A stretch of 64,000 nt of DNA from Janthinobacterium aquaticum (GTDB lineage: Bacteria > Pseudomonadota > Gammaproteobacteria > Burkholderiales > Burkholderiaceae_D). The translations under genes and the position numbers were made by a program. Where the stretch lies: NCBI RefSeq assembly GCF_009208565.1, contig NZ_WFLK01000012.1:124001-188000 (forward strand), written 5' to 3'. Position 1 is the stretch's first letter. Every line of letters begins with the position of its first letter. The notes under the pieces are model-generated. The model saw only the letters and a program-made list of their open reading frames with translations. It was not told the DNA's origin and did not search any database. This document shows positions 1 through 7,532 of this stretch, one piece after another.

Positions 1-1465
1 AGCCACTGCGGTGCGGCGTTATTGCATGCAGGGCGCTCAAACCCAGCAGGTCGATGCCGGCCCGGCGCGCCGCATCCAGCGCGTGTGTTTCATCGATCCC
101 GCCGGTCAGCAGGCAGGGCATCTGCATGCCGCCATCGGGCACACATGGTTCAAGAAAATCGGCCAGGTGCTGGCGTACCAGTTGCGCCAGCACGTCGCGC
201 CGCGTGGCGTAGACCGCGCGCATGGTGCGCACATGGGCGCCAAAGTGGCCGCCGTCGATAAAGCGCGCCAGGGTCAGTTGCGGGATCGGTGCGCTGTGGC
301 CGTCAAGCAGGGTGCGCGCCACCGTCATCGGCGCCACCAGGGCCGGCGGCAGCACCATGTAAGCGATCCTCAGGCCCGGAAACAGCGATTTGCTGAAGGT
401 GCCGATATAGATCGTGCGCGCATGCCGGTCCAGTCCCTGCATGCAGGCGGTGGGCTTGCCGGCGTAATGAAATTCGCTGTCGTAGTCGTCCTCGATGATC
501 CAGCCCTGCTGCTGCCTGGCCCATTCGATCAGCGCCAGGCGCCGCTCCAGCGACAGCGTCGCGCCCGTGGGGAACTGGTGCGATGGCGTGACAAAGACCG
601 CTCTTGCCGGTGTGCCGGAGGCTTCCAGCGTGGCGGCGTGTTGCGCCAAGTGCTCGACCTGCATGCCGTTGGCGTCGACGGGCACCGGCACGCAGGCCAG
701 CCCGGCTGCCTCGAAGGCCTTGCGCGCGCCGTGGTACATCGGGTCTTCCACGAATATGGCCTCGCCCGGATCGAGCAGTACCTGGGCGCACAGGGTCAGC
801 GCCTGCTGGGAACTGGTCAGCACCAGCACGCGGTCGGCGCTGGCGTGCGCACCGCGTTCCAGGTTGATGTAGTCGGCAATGGCGCGCCGCAGTTCCTCCA
901 TGCCTTGCGGGGCACTGTGCAGCAAGGCGCGCGTGCCATGCTGTTTCAGCACCTGGCGTTCCAGCCGTTCCCAGGTCGACAGCGGAAAGCTGCGTGTCTC
1001 CGGTACGCCGGGCGCAAAGGCGCGCGGGGCCAGGAATTCGCGCACGCCGCCGCTATGGAGCATGGTGCTGCCGCGCGCGCTCAGGCGGTGTAGCGGTGGG
1101 CTGGCGGCGTCGCCCCGGGCCGGCTGGCTGCCGCCGGCCAGGCATTGCGTGCGCGCTGAAACGTAGCTGCCGCTGCCGACGCGCCGCTCGATAAAGCCTT
1201 GCGCATGCAGCTGGCTGTAGGCCGCTTCCACCGTATCGCGCGACACGCCCAGCGATAGCGCCAGCGCGCGGGTGGCCGGCAGCGGCTTGCCTGCATCGAG
1301 CACCCCGTCGAGTATCAACTGGCGCACGGCGCGCTGCAGGCGTGCATGCAGCGGCAGGGCGCTATTGGCGGGGTCGTTGATCCAGCTTTTGACGGAGTCG
1401 AGTTGGGCGTGTTTGAACAATTGGTCTGTATTGCTATCAAAAAATGGCGGGGCGCAGCCAGCCAT
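1..1465 (-). CDS. MocR-family (GntR/aminotransferase) transcriptional regulator, 3' end off the window
   Basis: The reverse strand reads open from an ATG at 1465 to the left edge, about 488 codons. MocR proteins are usually 470-500 residues, so only the last codons are missing. The N-terminal 100 residues form a winged-helix GntR domain: LPLHARLQRAVRQLILDG, then LPATRALALSLGVSRDTVE and the wing GSGSYVS. The rest is an aminotransferase-like fold with the PLP-lysine motif GTFSKSLFPG, lysine near residue 359. Family members bind PLP, act as repressors or activators, and often control a divergent neighbour. Here the neighbour is the transporter at 1521, with only 55 bp between the two starts. The start has no clear ribosome site, so it is approximate. 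The effector is not predictable. Confidence 0.88.
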   Translation of the reverse strand, partial: MAGCAPPFFDSNTDQLFKHAQLDSVKSWINDPANSALPLHARLQRAVRQLILDGVLDAGKPLPATRALALSLGVSRDTVEAAYSQLHAQGFIERRVGSGSYVSARTQCLAGGSQPARGDAASPPLHRLSARGSTMLHSGGVREFLAPRAFAPGVPETRSFPLSTWERLERQVLKQHGTRALLHSAPQGMEELRRAIADYINLERGAHASADRVLVLTSSQQALTLCAQVLLDPGEAIFVEDPMYHGARKAFEAAGLACVPVPVDANGMQVEHLAQHAATLEASGTPARAVFVTPSHQFPTGATLSLERRLALIEWARQQQGWIIEDDYDSEFHYAGKPTACMQGLDRHARTIYIGTFSKSLFPGLRIAYMVLPPALVAPMTVARTLLDGHSAPIPQLTLARFIDGGHFGAHVRTMRAVYATRRDVLAQLVRQHLADFLEPCVPDGGMQMPCLLTGGIDETHALDAARRAGIDLLGLSALHAITPHRSG

Positions 1466-1520
1466 TTTAAAACTATAAAGACGGTTTGCACCATGTGTTT
1501 ATTCAGGAGCCGTTCAATTC

Positions 1521-2756
1521 ATGTCATCCCCTTCATCCCCATTATCACCATTGTCACCATTGCCTGCTGCCATGCCGGCAGCGCCGCTGCGCTGGCGCGA
1601 TCTGATCCATCCGGTCGTGGCCGGCTTTGTATCCGTGATCGTCAATTATGGCGGCACGTTTATCCTTGTTTTCCAGGCTGCCAGGGTGGCCGGGCTCAGT
1701 GCCGAACTGACCGCTTCCTGGGTCTGGTCAATCTCGATTGGTGTGGGCGTCACGGGCATTGTGCTGAGCGTGCTGATGCGCGCGCCCATCATCACCGCCT
1801 GGTCAACGCCGGCTGCGGCCTTCCTGGTTACGGCGCTGGCCAGTACGCCTTATGAACAGGCCGTCGGCGCCTACCTGGTCTCGGCTGCCGCGTTCGTGGT
1901 GCTGGGACTGTCAGGCTGGTTCGACCGCGTGATCCGCATGATACCGCCTGGCGTGGCGGCCGGCCTGCTGGCCGGCATCTTGCTGCAATTTGGTATCGGC
2001 GCCTTTGGCGGCATGCGTGCCGAGCCGCTGCTGGCCGCCTTGCTGATCAGCGCCTACCTGGTGCTCAAGCGCTGCTCGGCGCGCTATGCGGTGGTGGGCG
2101 TGCTGGTGCTGGGATTGGCCTATCTGCTGCTGCAATGGCGCGTCGACCTGTCCGGCCTGCGACTGGAGCTGGCAGCGCCGGTGTGGACCACGCCGGTGTT
2201 TTCAGTCAACGCGATCTTCAGCGTGGCCTTGCCCTTGTTTCTCATTACGCTGACCGGCCAGTACATGCCGGGCATGCTGGTGCTGCGCAATGACGGCTAC
2301 CGCAGCAGCGCCAGTCCGATCGTCACCGTCACCGCACTGGGCTCGCTGCTGATGGCGCCGTTCGGTTCGCACGCCTTCAATCTGGCGGCCATTACGGCGG
2401 CCATCTGCACCGGCCGCGAGGCGCATGAGGATCCGTCCAGGCGCTGGATTGCCGGCGTCGCTGCCGGCCTGCTGTATATCCTGGTGGGTGTCTTCGGGGT
2501 CACGCTGGCGGCCCTCTTCATGGCTTTCCCGGCCACCTTCATCAGCACGCTGGCGGGGCTGGCGCTGCTGGGCACCATCGGCAGCAGCCTGGCCAACGCC
2601 ATGCAGGATGTGCGCACGCGCGAGGCCTCGCTGATCACCTTTTTGGCCGCTGCCGCCAATATCAGCTTGCTGGGCATCGGCGGGGCATTCTGGGGACTGG
2701 TGATCGGCCTGGGCGCGCATGCGGTGCTGCATGGCCGTCTGCCGAAAAAGTCATGA
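1521..2756 (+). CDS. benE: BenE-family (benzoate/H+ symporter-like) membrane transporter
   Basis: A 411-residue polytopic inner-membrane protein. After a Ser/Pro-rich N-terminus of about 20 residues come roughly eleven to twelve hydrophobic segments. The first block, HPVVAGFVSVIVNYGGT, and the following ITAWSTPAAAFLV and PPGVAAGLLAGILL blocks are typical of BenE, which belongs to the nucleobase-cation/benzoate transporter superfamily. Family members take up benzoate by proton symport, but the substrate of this paralogue is not shown by sequence, and no benzoate catabolism genes are nearby. AGGAG at 1505 lies 11 bp before the ATG. It is divergent from the MocR regulator and convergent with xseA. 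Confidence 0.85.
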   Translation: MSSPSSPLSPLSPLPAAMPAAPLRWRDLIHPVVAGFVSVIVNYGGTFILVFQAARVAGLSAELTASWVWSISIGVGVTGIVLSVLMRAPIITAWSTPAAAFLVTALASTPYEQAVGAYLVSAAAFVVLGLSGWFDRVIRMIPPGVAAGLLAGILLQFGIGAFGGMRAEPLLAALLISAYLVLKRCSARYAVVGVLVLGLAYLLLQWRVDLSGLRLELAAPVWTTPVFSVNAIFSVALPLFLITLTGQYMPGMLVLRNDGYRSSASPIVTVTALGSLLMAPFGSHAFNLAAITAAICTGREAHEDPSRRWIAGVAAGLLYILVGVFGVTLAALFMAFPATFISTLAGLALLGTIGSSLANAMQDVRTREASLITFLAAAANISLLGIGGAFWGLVIGLGAHAVLHGRLPKKS

Positions 2757-2782
2757 CGGCCATCAGACCGCCCGATGGCGTC
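2755..2782. terminator. Stem-loop between convergent benE and xseA
   Basis: An inverted repeat with arms GACGGCCATC and GATGGCGTC (one bulged base) and a 9-base loop starts at the benE stop codon and ends just short of the xseA stop. There is no T-run, so it may be a weak or factor-assisted terminator. Confidence 0.35.
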
Positions 2783-2786
2783 GGCC

Positions 2787-4145
2787 TTATTCCAGCGTGG
2801 CCTGTACGCTGGCGATGCCGACCTGCGCACTGCCTTCGGCCAGGCGTACATTGACGGCCTGGCGCGCCTGCAGCTGCGCCGGCGAGCGCACCACCTGGCC
2901 TTTTTCATCGCGCACGATGGCGTAGCCGCGTTCGAGCGTGCGCTGCGGGTTGAGCAGTTCGAGCTGCGCTGACAGCGCGCCCAGTTGCTGGCGCCGGCGC
3001 GCGAGCAGCTGCGCCATGGCCGCGCCGTTTCGGCGCTGCGTCTCCTGCAAGCGGGTACGCGCGACGCTCGCGTCGGGCCGCAGCGCGCTCCAGCGATGGC
3101 GCAGCCGGTCCAGCGCATGGATCGACTGGTTCAGCGGCGCGCGCGTGGCGTGCGTCATGGCGGTAGCCAGCGCCAGCAGCTTCAAACGCTGCTGGTCGAT
3201 CTGCGCGGTGGGCTTGAGCAGGCGTCGGCTGTGGCGGTCCAGCGTTTGTGCTGCGTCGTCAAGCGTGCGACGCATGGCGCGGCGCAGGTCGGTGGCGTCG
3301 GCGTGCAGCGAGCCGAGCCAGTCGGCGCGCGGGGTGGCGGCCAGTTCGGCAGCGGCCGTTGGCGTGGCCGCGCGCAGGTCGGCGGCAAAGTCGGCAATTG
3401 TGAAGTCGGTTTCGTGGCCCACGCCGCTGATGACCGGCATGCTGGCGTCGGCAATCGCCCAGGCGACGGCTTCGTCGTTGAACGACCACAGGTCTTCGAT
3501 GCTGCCGCCGCCGCGGCATACCAGCAGCACGTCGCATTCGGCGCGGTCGGACGCGGTGCGGATGGCTTGGGCGATTTTTTCGGGCGCCTGCTGTCCCTGC
3601 ACCGGGGTCGGGTACAGAATAATCGATACATGCGGCGCGCGTCGCTGCAGGGCTGTGAGCACATCGCGCAAGGCCGCTGCCTGCGGGCTGGTGACAATGC
3701 CGATGGTGCGCGCAAACATCGGGATGGCGCGCTTGCGCTCCTGGTCGAACAGGCCTTGCGCTGCCAGCTTTTCCTTGAGCCGCTGGTAGGCCTCGAACAG
3801 CGCGCCCACGCCGGCGCGGTGGATCGCTTCCACATTGATCTGATAGTCGCCGCGCGCGCCATACAGGGTGACGGTGGCGCGCACCTCGACCTTGTCGCCT
3901 TCGCGCGGAATAAAGCCCGCATATTGGGCGCGGCCGCGGAACATCACGGCGCGTACCTGGGCCGCATCGTCCTTGAGTGTGAAATACCAGTGGCCGGAGC
4001 TGGCACGCGTGAAGTTGGACACTTCGCCGGCAATCCAGGTCAGCGAAAACGAGCGCTCGAGCAGGCGTGCAACGGCCTGGTTCAGGGCGCTGACGGTGAG
4101 CACGGGTGGCGCGGCAAAGCCGCTTTCAACGGGAGTATCGATCAT
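2787..4145 (-). CDS. xseA: Exodeoxyribonuclease VII large subunit
   Basis: Large subunit of ExoVII, which with XseB degrades single-stranded DNA into oligonucleotides during repair. The 452-residue protein begins with an OB-fold nucleic-acid-binding domain ([30 protein letters not shown], residues about 20-110). The catalytic domain follows, with [34 protein letters not shown] and [23 protein letters not shown]. The C-terminal half is helical and ends in a RGYAIVRD motif. The reading frame is open upstream to 4226. I chose the ATG at 4145 because it leaves about 15 residues before the conserved LTVSALNQ block, as in other XseA proteins; ATG 4196 is an alternative. xseB is not in this window. 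Confidence 0.95.
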   Translation of the reverse strand: MIDTPVESGFAAPPVLTVSALNQAVARLLERSFSLTWIAGEVSNFTRASSGHWYFTLKDDAAQVRAVMFRGRAQYAGFIPREGDKVEVRATVTLYGARGDYQINVEAIHRAGVGALFEAYQRLKEKLAAQGLFDQERKRAIPMFARTIGIVTSPQAAALRDVLTALQRRAPHVSIILYPTPVQGQQAPEKIAQAIRTASDRAECDVLLVCRGGGSIEDLWSFNDEAVAWAIADASMPVISGVGHETDFTIADFAADLRAATPTAAAELAATPRADWLGSLHADATDLRRAMRRTLDDAAQTLDRHSRRLLKPTAQIDQQRLKLLALATAMTHATRAPLNQSIHALDRLRHRWSALRPDASVARTRLQETQRRNGAAMAQLLARRRQQLGALSAQLELLNPQRTLERGYAIVRDEKGQVVRSPAQLQARQAVNVRLAEGSAQVGIASVQATLE

Positions 4146-4333
4146 GTTCTGGGGCGTTGGGAACGGCAACTGTCCACATATTATCGGCGAGGTCATGCTT
4201 ATGTCATATATCGCGTAAAACAACAAGGATTATTTGCAAGTGATTGATTTTGATCATGAATTTTGGCATGCCTGATTTGCGTGCAGCGGGGAAAAGTCCT
4301 TATGTATCAAGCACATCAGTAACGCAGCCGGCA

Positions 4334-4370
4334 CTTGCGCACAAAGTTATCCACAGAAAATGTGCGAAAC
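4334..4370 (+). promoter_or_regulatory. DnaA-box-like element 1 (TTATCCACA at 4347-4355)
   Basis: First of six 37-bp elements. The shared pattern is CTTGCKCACAA, two free bases, TTRTCCACA, five free bases, TGTG, two free bases, RAAC. The core TTATCCACA is the high-affinity E. coli DnaA box. CGCACA and TGTGCG flank it as inverted arms. A perfect IHF consensus match lies on the opposite strand at 4237-4249. Confidence 0.7.
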
Positions 4371-4492
4371 TTTTGACTTGGCTTATCACTGCGATAGCAA
4401 GCCCTGTTTGAAGCGGAATAAAACCACTGATCAATTTTTACGCATGGAAAAAAATCGTTGATAAATCAATGGTTTGAATTGATATGCTGGCC

Positions 4493-4529
4493 CTTGCTCA
4501 CAATTTTATCCACAGAATATGTGCAAAAC
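4493..4529 (+). promoter_or_regulatory. DnaA-box-like element 2 (TTATCCACA at 4506-4514)
   Basis: Same 37-bp pattern without insertions. The core is the canonical DnaA box. A full match to the IHF consensus WATCAANNNNTTR lies at 4464-4476, 42 bp upstream measured start to start. Confidence 0.7.
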
Positions 4530-4652
4530 CGGATAAATCATTGTGACGCGGAGCATGCTTTTCCACCGGATATCCGCCCAGTTTGTCTGCCTTTTTTTTA
4601 AGCGAAAGGAAAAATGTGTTTAAAATCAATGGGTTTATTGCGAGGCATGGTG

Positions 4653-4689
4653 CTTGCTCACAATCTTATCCACATTTTTTGTGCGGAAC
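4653..4689 (+). promoter_or_regulatory. DnaA-box-like element 3 (TTATCCACA at 4666-4674)
   Basis: Same 37-bp pattern with a canonical DnaA box. The IHF-like motif at 4624-4636 has one mismatch, in its last base. Confidence 0.7.
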
Positions 4690-4822
4690 TGCGTACGCGG
4701 TGGAAAACCGCCGTTTTGATGCGCGGATCAAGCATGGGAAGGCTGATTTTCGGTCTTTGCTCGATTTTTATGCAGGACAATAAAAACCATATAAATCAAG
4801 CTACTTGGAAGCTATTTTTGTG

Positions 4823-4859
4823 CTTGCGCACAATCTTGTCCACAGTTTGTGTGCAGAAC
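4823..4859 (+). promoter_or_regulatory. DnaA-box-like element 4 (TTGTCCACA at 4836-4844)
   Basis: Same 37-bp pattern, but the core has G at position 3. The flanks form the longest dyad of the six: TGCGCACAA against TTGTGTGCA, with one mismatch. The ATCAA block at 4794 is present, but the TTR half of the IHF consensus is poor. Confidence 0.65.
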
Positions 4860-4958
4860 CACGCATCTTCCGGATGCTGTCTTGTGTTGAACTCTGCCTT
4901 ATTTTTAATCATGGAAATTAGTTCTTTTAAAATCAATGAGTTAACTCAATTCAGGGCG

Positions 4959-4995
4959 CTTGCGCACAATCTTGTCCACAGTAAATGTGAAGAAC
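4959..4995 (+). promoter_or_regulatory. DnaA-box-like element 5 (TTGTCCACA at 4972-4980)
   Basis: Same 37-bp pattern with the TTGTCCACA core. A full IHF consensus match lies at 4931-4943, 41 bp upstream start to start. Confidence 0.65.
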
Positions 4996-5108
4996 TTCGC
5001 TTTCGATAATTATTTGTCATTGACTAATGTCTCGCAGCTGCTATGCCTGAATTTTATGCATGGGTAAAATAGTTAAATAATTCAATGGCTTAGGGTTGGA
5101 TGCGCGCG

Positions 5109-5145
5109 CTTGCGCACAATCTTGTCCACAGTATTTGTGTAAAAC
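5109..5145 (+). promoter_or_regulatory. DnaA-box-like element 6 (TTGTCCACA at 5122-5130)
   Basis: Same 37-bp pattern with the TTGTCCACA core, about 140 bp before the exbB start. The IHF-like motif at 5080-5092 has one mismatch (ATTCAA). Confidence 0.65.
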
Positions 5146-5267
5146 CGGCGCCATAGCGTCATGGCAGGTGCATCCGCCTCTTGCCGCCAGCGCCGCAACG
5201 CGCTACATTGCGCCATCCATCGTCTCGGCGCGCCGCCGGGATGCCATGTCCACCACAGGAGTTTTAG

Positions 5268-5873
5268 TTGCTTGATATCTTCCAGGCCGCCGGCTGGCCC
5301 ATCTGGCCTTTGTTGATCGCTTCCATTGTTGCCCTGGCGCTGATTATCGAGCGCCTGCTGTATTTGCGGCGCGCGCGCATTCTGCCGCGCAAGCTGTTCG
5401 ATGAAGTGGTGCAGGTCTACCGCAACGGCAAGATCACGCCCGATACCGTGGCCAAGCTGGAAGCGAACTCGCCGCTGGGCGTGGTGCTGGCCGCTGCGTT
5501 GCGCAATGTCAACGCGCCGCGCGAGGTGATGAAGGAATCGATCGAAGAGGCCGGCAGCGGCGTAGCCCATGTGCTCGAACGCTTCCTGACCACGCTGGGC
5601 ACGATCGCCACGCTGGCCCCACTGATGGGTTTGTTTGGCACGGTGGTCGGCATGATCGAGATTTTCGGCGCGCAGAACGCCAGCGGGGCCAATCCGGCCC
5701 AGCTGGCGCACGGTATTTCGGTGGCGCTCTATAACACCGGCTTTGGCCTGGCCATTGCCATGCCGGCCGTGGTGTTCTACCGCCATTTCCGCGCGCTGGT
5801 CGACAGCTTCGTGATCGACATGGAGCAGCAGGCCGTGAAATTCGTTGACCTCGTCCACAGTGGCCGCCAATGA
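5268..5873 (+). CDS. exbB: ExbB/TolQ/MotA-family proton channel protein
   Basis: A 201-residue inner-membrane protein of the ExbB/TolQ family, which with ExbD converts the proton gradient into mechanical work for TonB-dependent outer-membrane transport. One membrane segment lies near residues 10-27 (WPLLIASIVALALIIERLL). Two more lie in the C-terminal half, at FLTTLGTIATLAPLMGLFG, the family-defining stretch, and at ALYNTGFGLAIAMPAVVFY. The start is a TTG: AGGAG at 5257-5261 sits 6 bp before it, and no ATG lies nearby. The gene overlaps exbD by 4 bp (ATGA), so the two are translationally coupled. No tonB is in the window. Confidence 0.93.
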   Translation: MLDIFQAAGWPIWPLLIASIVALALIIERLLYLRRARILPRKLFDEVVQVYRNGKITPDTVAKLEANSPLGVVLAAALRNVNAPREVMKESIEEAGSGVAHVLERFLTTLGTIATLAPLMGLFGTVVGMIEIFGAQNASGANPAQLAHGISVALYNTGFGLAIAMPAVVFYRHFRALVDSFVIDMEQQAVKFVDLVHSGRQ

Positions 5874-6313
5874 ACTTTCGCAAAGGACGGGCGCGCGAAG
5901 AGCCTGAAATCAACCTGATCCCGTTTATTGACGTGCTGCTGGTGATCCTGATCTTCCTGATGGTCAGCACCACCTACAGCAAATTTACCGAACTGCAGAT
6001 CACGCTGCCGACCGCCGATGCCGAACAGGCCAAGGAACGTCCGCAGCAGATCGATGTGACGGTCGACGCCAAGGGCAATTACACCGTCAATCGCCAGCCG
6101 GTCTCGTTCCGCGATGTGGCCGGCCTGGCCGACGCGCTCAGGCAGGCGGCCAGCGCTGCCAACGGCGGCAAGGCGCCGGCGCAAACGCCGGTGGTGGTGC
6201 TCAATGCCGACCAGTTCGCGATGCACCAGATGGTGATCAACGTGATGGAAGCGGCGCGCCTGGCCGGCTATGAAAAGCTGACGTTTGCGGCGCAAACTGG
6301 CGGTAACAAATAA
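5870..6313 (+). CDS. exbD: ExbD/TolR-family biopolymer transport protein
   Basis: A 147-residue partner of ExbB. A short cytoplasmic N-terminus leads into INLIPFIDVLLVILIFLM at about residues 16-33, the single membrane helix with the conserved aspartate thought to carry protons. A periplasmic domain of about 100 residues follows (IDVTVDAKGNYTVN, VVVLNADQFAMHQMVINVM). Its ATG overlaps the exbB stop, and lpxK follows 10 bp later. Such exbBD-lpxK-kdsB-adk strings are common in Burkholderiales. Confidence 0.94.
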   Translation: MNFRKGRAREEPEINLIPFIDVLLVILIFLMVSTTYSKFTELQITLPTADAEQAKERPQQIDVTVDAKGNYTVNRQPVSFRDVAGLADALRQAASAANGGKAPAQTPVVVLNADQFAMHQMVINVMEAARLAGYEKLTFAAQTGGNK

Positions 6314-6323
6314 ATATTTGCTG

Positions 6324-7373
6324 ATGTCATCTGCTTCCCAACTTGAGTCAACCCTGACCCGCGCCTGGTTGCGCCGCGGCCCGCTCGCTTGCTTGCTGTG
6401 GCCCGTGTCGCTGCTGTTTGGCGGACTGAGCGCTGTGCGCCGCAGTCTGTATCGCGCCAAGCTGATCAAGTCGCAGCGCCTGCCGGTGCCGGTGGTGGTG
6501 GTCGGCAATATCTTTATCGGCGGCACCGGCAAGACGCCGCTGACGATCTGGCTGGTGCAGGCGCTGCGCGAAGCGGGCCTGCGCCCGGGCGTGATCTCGC
6601 GCGGCCATGGCAGCGCCGGCAGTGCGCCGCGCGACGTGACGGTCGACTCCACGCCGCAGCAGGTGGGCGACGAGCCGCTGCTGATCTTCCAGCGCGGCGA
6701 GTGCCCGGTGGTGGTCGGGCGCGACCGCGCGCAGGCGGGCAGGGCGCTGCTGATGGCCCACCCCGAGGTCGATATCGTGGTGACCGACGACGGCTTGCAG
6801 CACTATGCGCTCCAGCGCGACGTGGAAATCGTGCTGTTCGACGGCCGTGGCGCCGGCAATGGCTGGCTGTTGCCGGCTGGCCCGCTGCGCGAGTCGCCCG
6901 GGCGCCGGCGCGACGTTACGGTAATTAATGCACCGCAACTGGCGCCCGACCTGGTGGCGCAGGTGGCGCCGGGTGGCGGGCTGGTAGTGCAGATGCTGTT
7001 GGCCGGCGACGTGGCCGAACAGCTGGTTGACCGCAGCGTGCGCCAGCCATTGGCCAGCCTGGCGGCCAGCGGCCAGCGCATGGTGGCGGCGGCCGGCATC
7101 GGCAACCCGCAGCGCTTTTTCAGTATGCTGCGTGCTGGCGGCCTGCAGTTTGCCGAACTGCCTTTGCCTGATCATCATGATTTCCTGGATCAACCATTTG
7201 CTGCACTGGACACCGATGTGATCTTGATCACCGAGAAGGATGCAGTAAAATGTGCGCAAATTGAATATCTCAAAGACGACCCGAGACTGTGGGTGGTCCC
7301 GGTCAGCGCACGCATCGATAGCGTGCTGGCCCAACAAATTGTGGAGAAATGTCGTGGACGCTCGACTGCTTGA
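6324..7373 (+). CDS. lpxK: Tetraacyldisaccharide 4'-kinase
   Basis: Phosphorylates the 4' position of the tetraacyldisaccharide-1-phosphate precursor to give lipid IVA, at the inner face of the inner membrane. The 349-residue protein has an N-terminal membrane-associated helix ([17 protein letters not shown]) and then the P-loop [16 protein letters not shown] at about residues 53-68. SRGHGS, VGDEPLL and [11 protein letters not shown] follow, all LpxK hallmarks. The frame is open upstream to 6285; the ATG at 6324 gives the usual family length. The 3' end overlaps the next gene by 20 bp, so lpxK, the Trm112-like gene and kdsB are probably one transcript. Confidence 0.95.
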   Translation: MSSASQLESTLTRAWLRRGPLACLLWPVSLLFGGLSAVRRSLYRAKLIKSQRLPVPVVVVGNIFIGGTGKTPLTIWLVQALREAGLRPGVISRGHGSAGSAPRDVTVDSTPQQVGDEPLLIFQRGECPVVVGRDRAQAGRALLMAHPEVDIVVTDDGLQHYALQRDVEIVLFDGRGAGNGWLLPAGPLRESPGRRRDVTVINAPQLAPDLVAQVAPGGGLVVQMLLAGDVAEQLVDRSVRQPLASLAASGQRMVAAAGIGNPQRFFSMLRAGGLQFAELPLPDHHDFLDQPFAALDTDVILITEKDAVKCAQIEYLKDDPRLWVVPVSARIDSVLAQQIVEKCRGRSTA

Positions 7374-7530
7374 TATCCTGGTCTGCCCTGTATGCAAGGG
7401 CCCGCTTGAACATGACAAAAAGGCGCTGGAACTGATTTGCCGCGCCGACCGCCTCGCTTATCCTATCCGTGACGGCATCCCCATCATGTGGGCCGACGAA
7501 GCGCGCACGCTGCAAGACGCAGTCGAATAA
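7354..7530 (+). CDS. Trm112/YcaR-family small zinc-binding-type protein
   Basis: A 58-residue protein. It starts at a GTG inside the lpxK 3' end, with GGAG at 7343-7346, 7 bp upstream. The sequence begins [18 protein letters not shown] and ends with [18 protein letters not shown], the standard Trm112p-like (YcaR) pattern. A CPVC pair is present, and a further cysteine lies about 18 residues on. Family members are small partners or chaperones of other enzymes; the YcaR role in bacteria is not settled. Its constant position between lpxK and kdsB suggests a link to lipid A/Kdo synthesis, which is inference. Confidence 0.9.
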   Translation: MDARLLDILVCPVCKGPLEHDKKALELICRADRLAYPIRDGIPIMWADEARTLQDAVE

Positions 7531-7532
7531 GC

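Larger units (their letters stand above)
4430..5145 (+). repeat. Degenerate tandem array of about 110-bp units (T-rich/GCATGG block, AATCAA block, DnaA-like element)
   Basis: Five successive units share three blocks in the same order. GCATGG or a variant starts at 4442, 4602, 4772, 4909 and 5058, each preceded by a T-rich stretch. AATCAA or a variant starts at 4464, 4624, 4794, 4931 and 5080, always 22 bp later. The TTRTCCACA core starts at 4506, 4666, 4836, 4972 and 5122, that is 42, 42, 42, 41 and 42 bp after the AATCAA block. Units repeat every 136-170 bp, the difference lying in unrelated spacers. The sixth DnaA-like element, at 4334, lacks the two upstream blocks at these distances. Confidence 0.85.
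4146..5267. other. Long non-coding region between xseA and exbB carrying a DnaA-box/IHF-like array
   Basis: No convincing gene lies here: short open frames have no ribosome site, recognisable motif or GC-rich codon use. The region is AT-rich compared with its flanks. It contains six copies of a 37-bp element with a DnaA-box-like core. Copies 2-6 are preceded, at near-constant distances, by an ATCAA-type IHF-like motif and a T-rich/GCATGG-like block. The segments between copies do not resemble one another. The last 120 bp would carry the exbB promoter. Confidence 0.85.

Noticed and set aside
11..1093. 360-codon plus-strand frame at the left edge
   Set aside because: It is the complement of the MocR gene. 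The minus strand gives clear GntR and aminotransferase motifs; the plus strand gives only His/Arg/Gln-rich noise.
4583..5009. Open frames of 66 and 131 codons inside the DnaA-like array
   Set aside because: They run through the repeated elements, have no ribosome site or recognisable motif, and their codon use is AT-rich and unlike the neighbours.
4334..5145. Integron attC sites, CRISPR array, or plasmid iterons
   Set aside because: There is no integrase, cas or rep gene. Elements are 136-170 bp apart with unrelated spacers too short for cassettes, no GTTRRRY core pair is seen, and iterons are normally about 20 bp apart.
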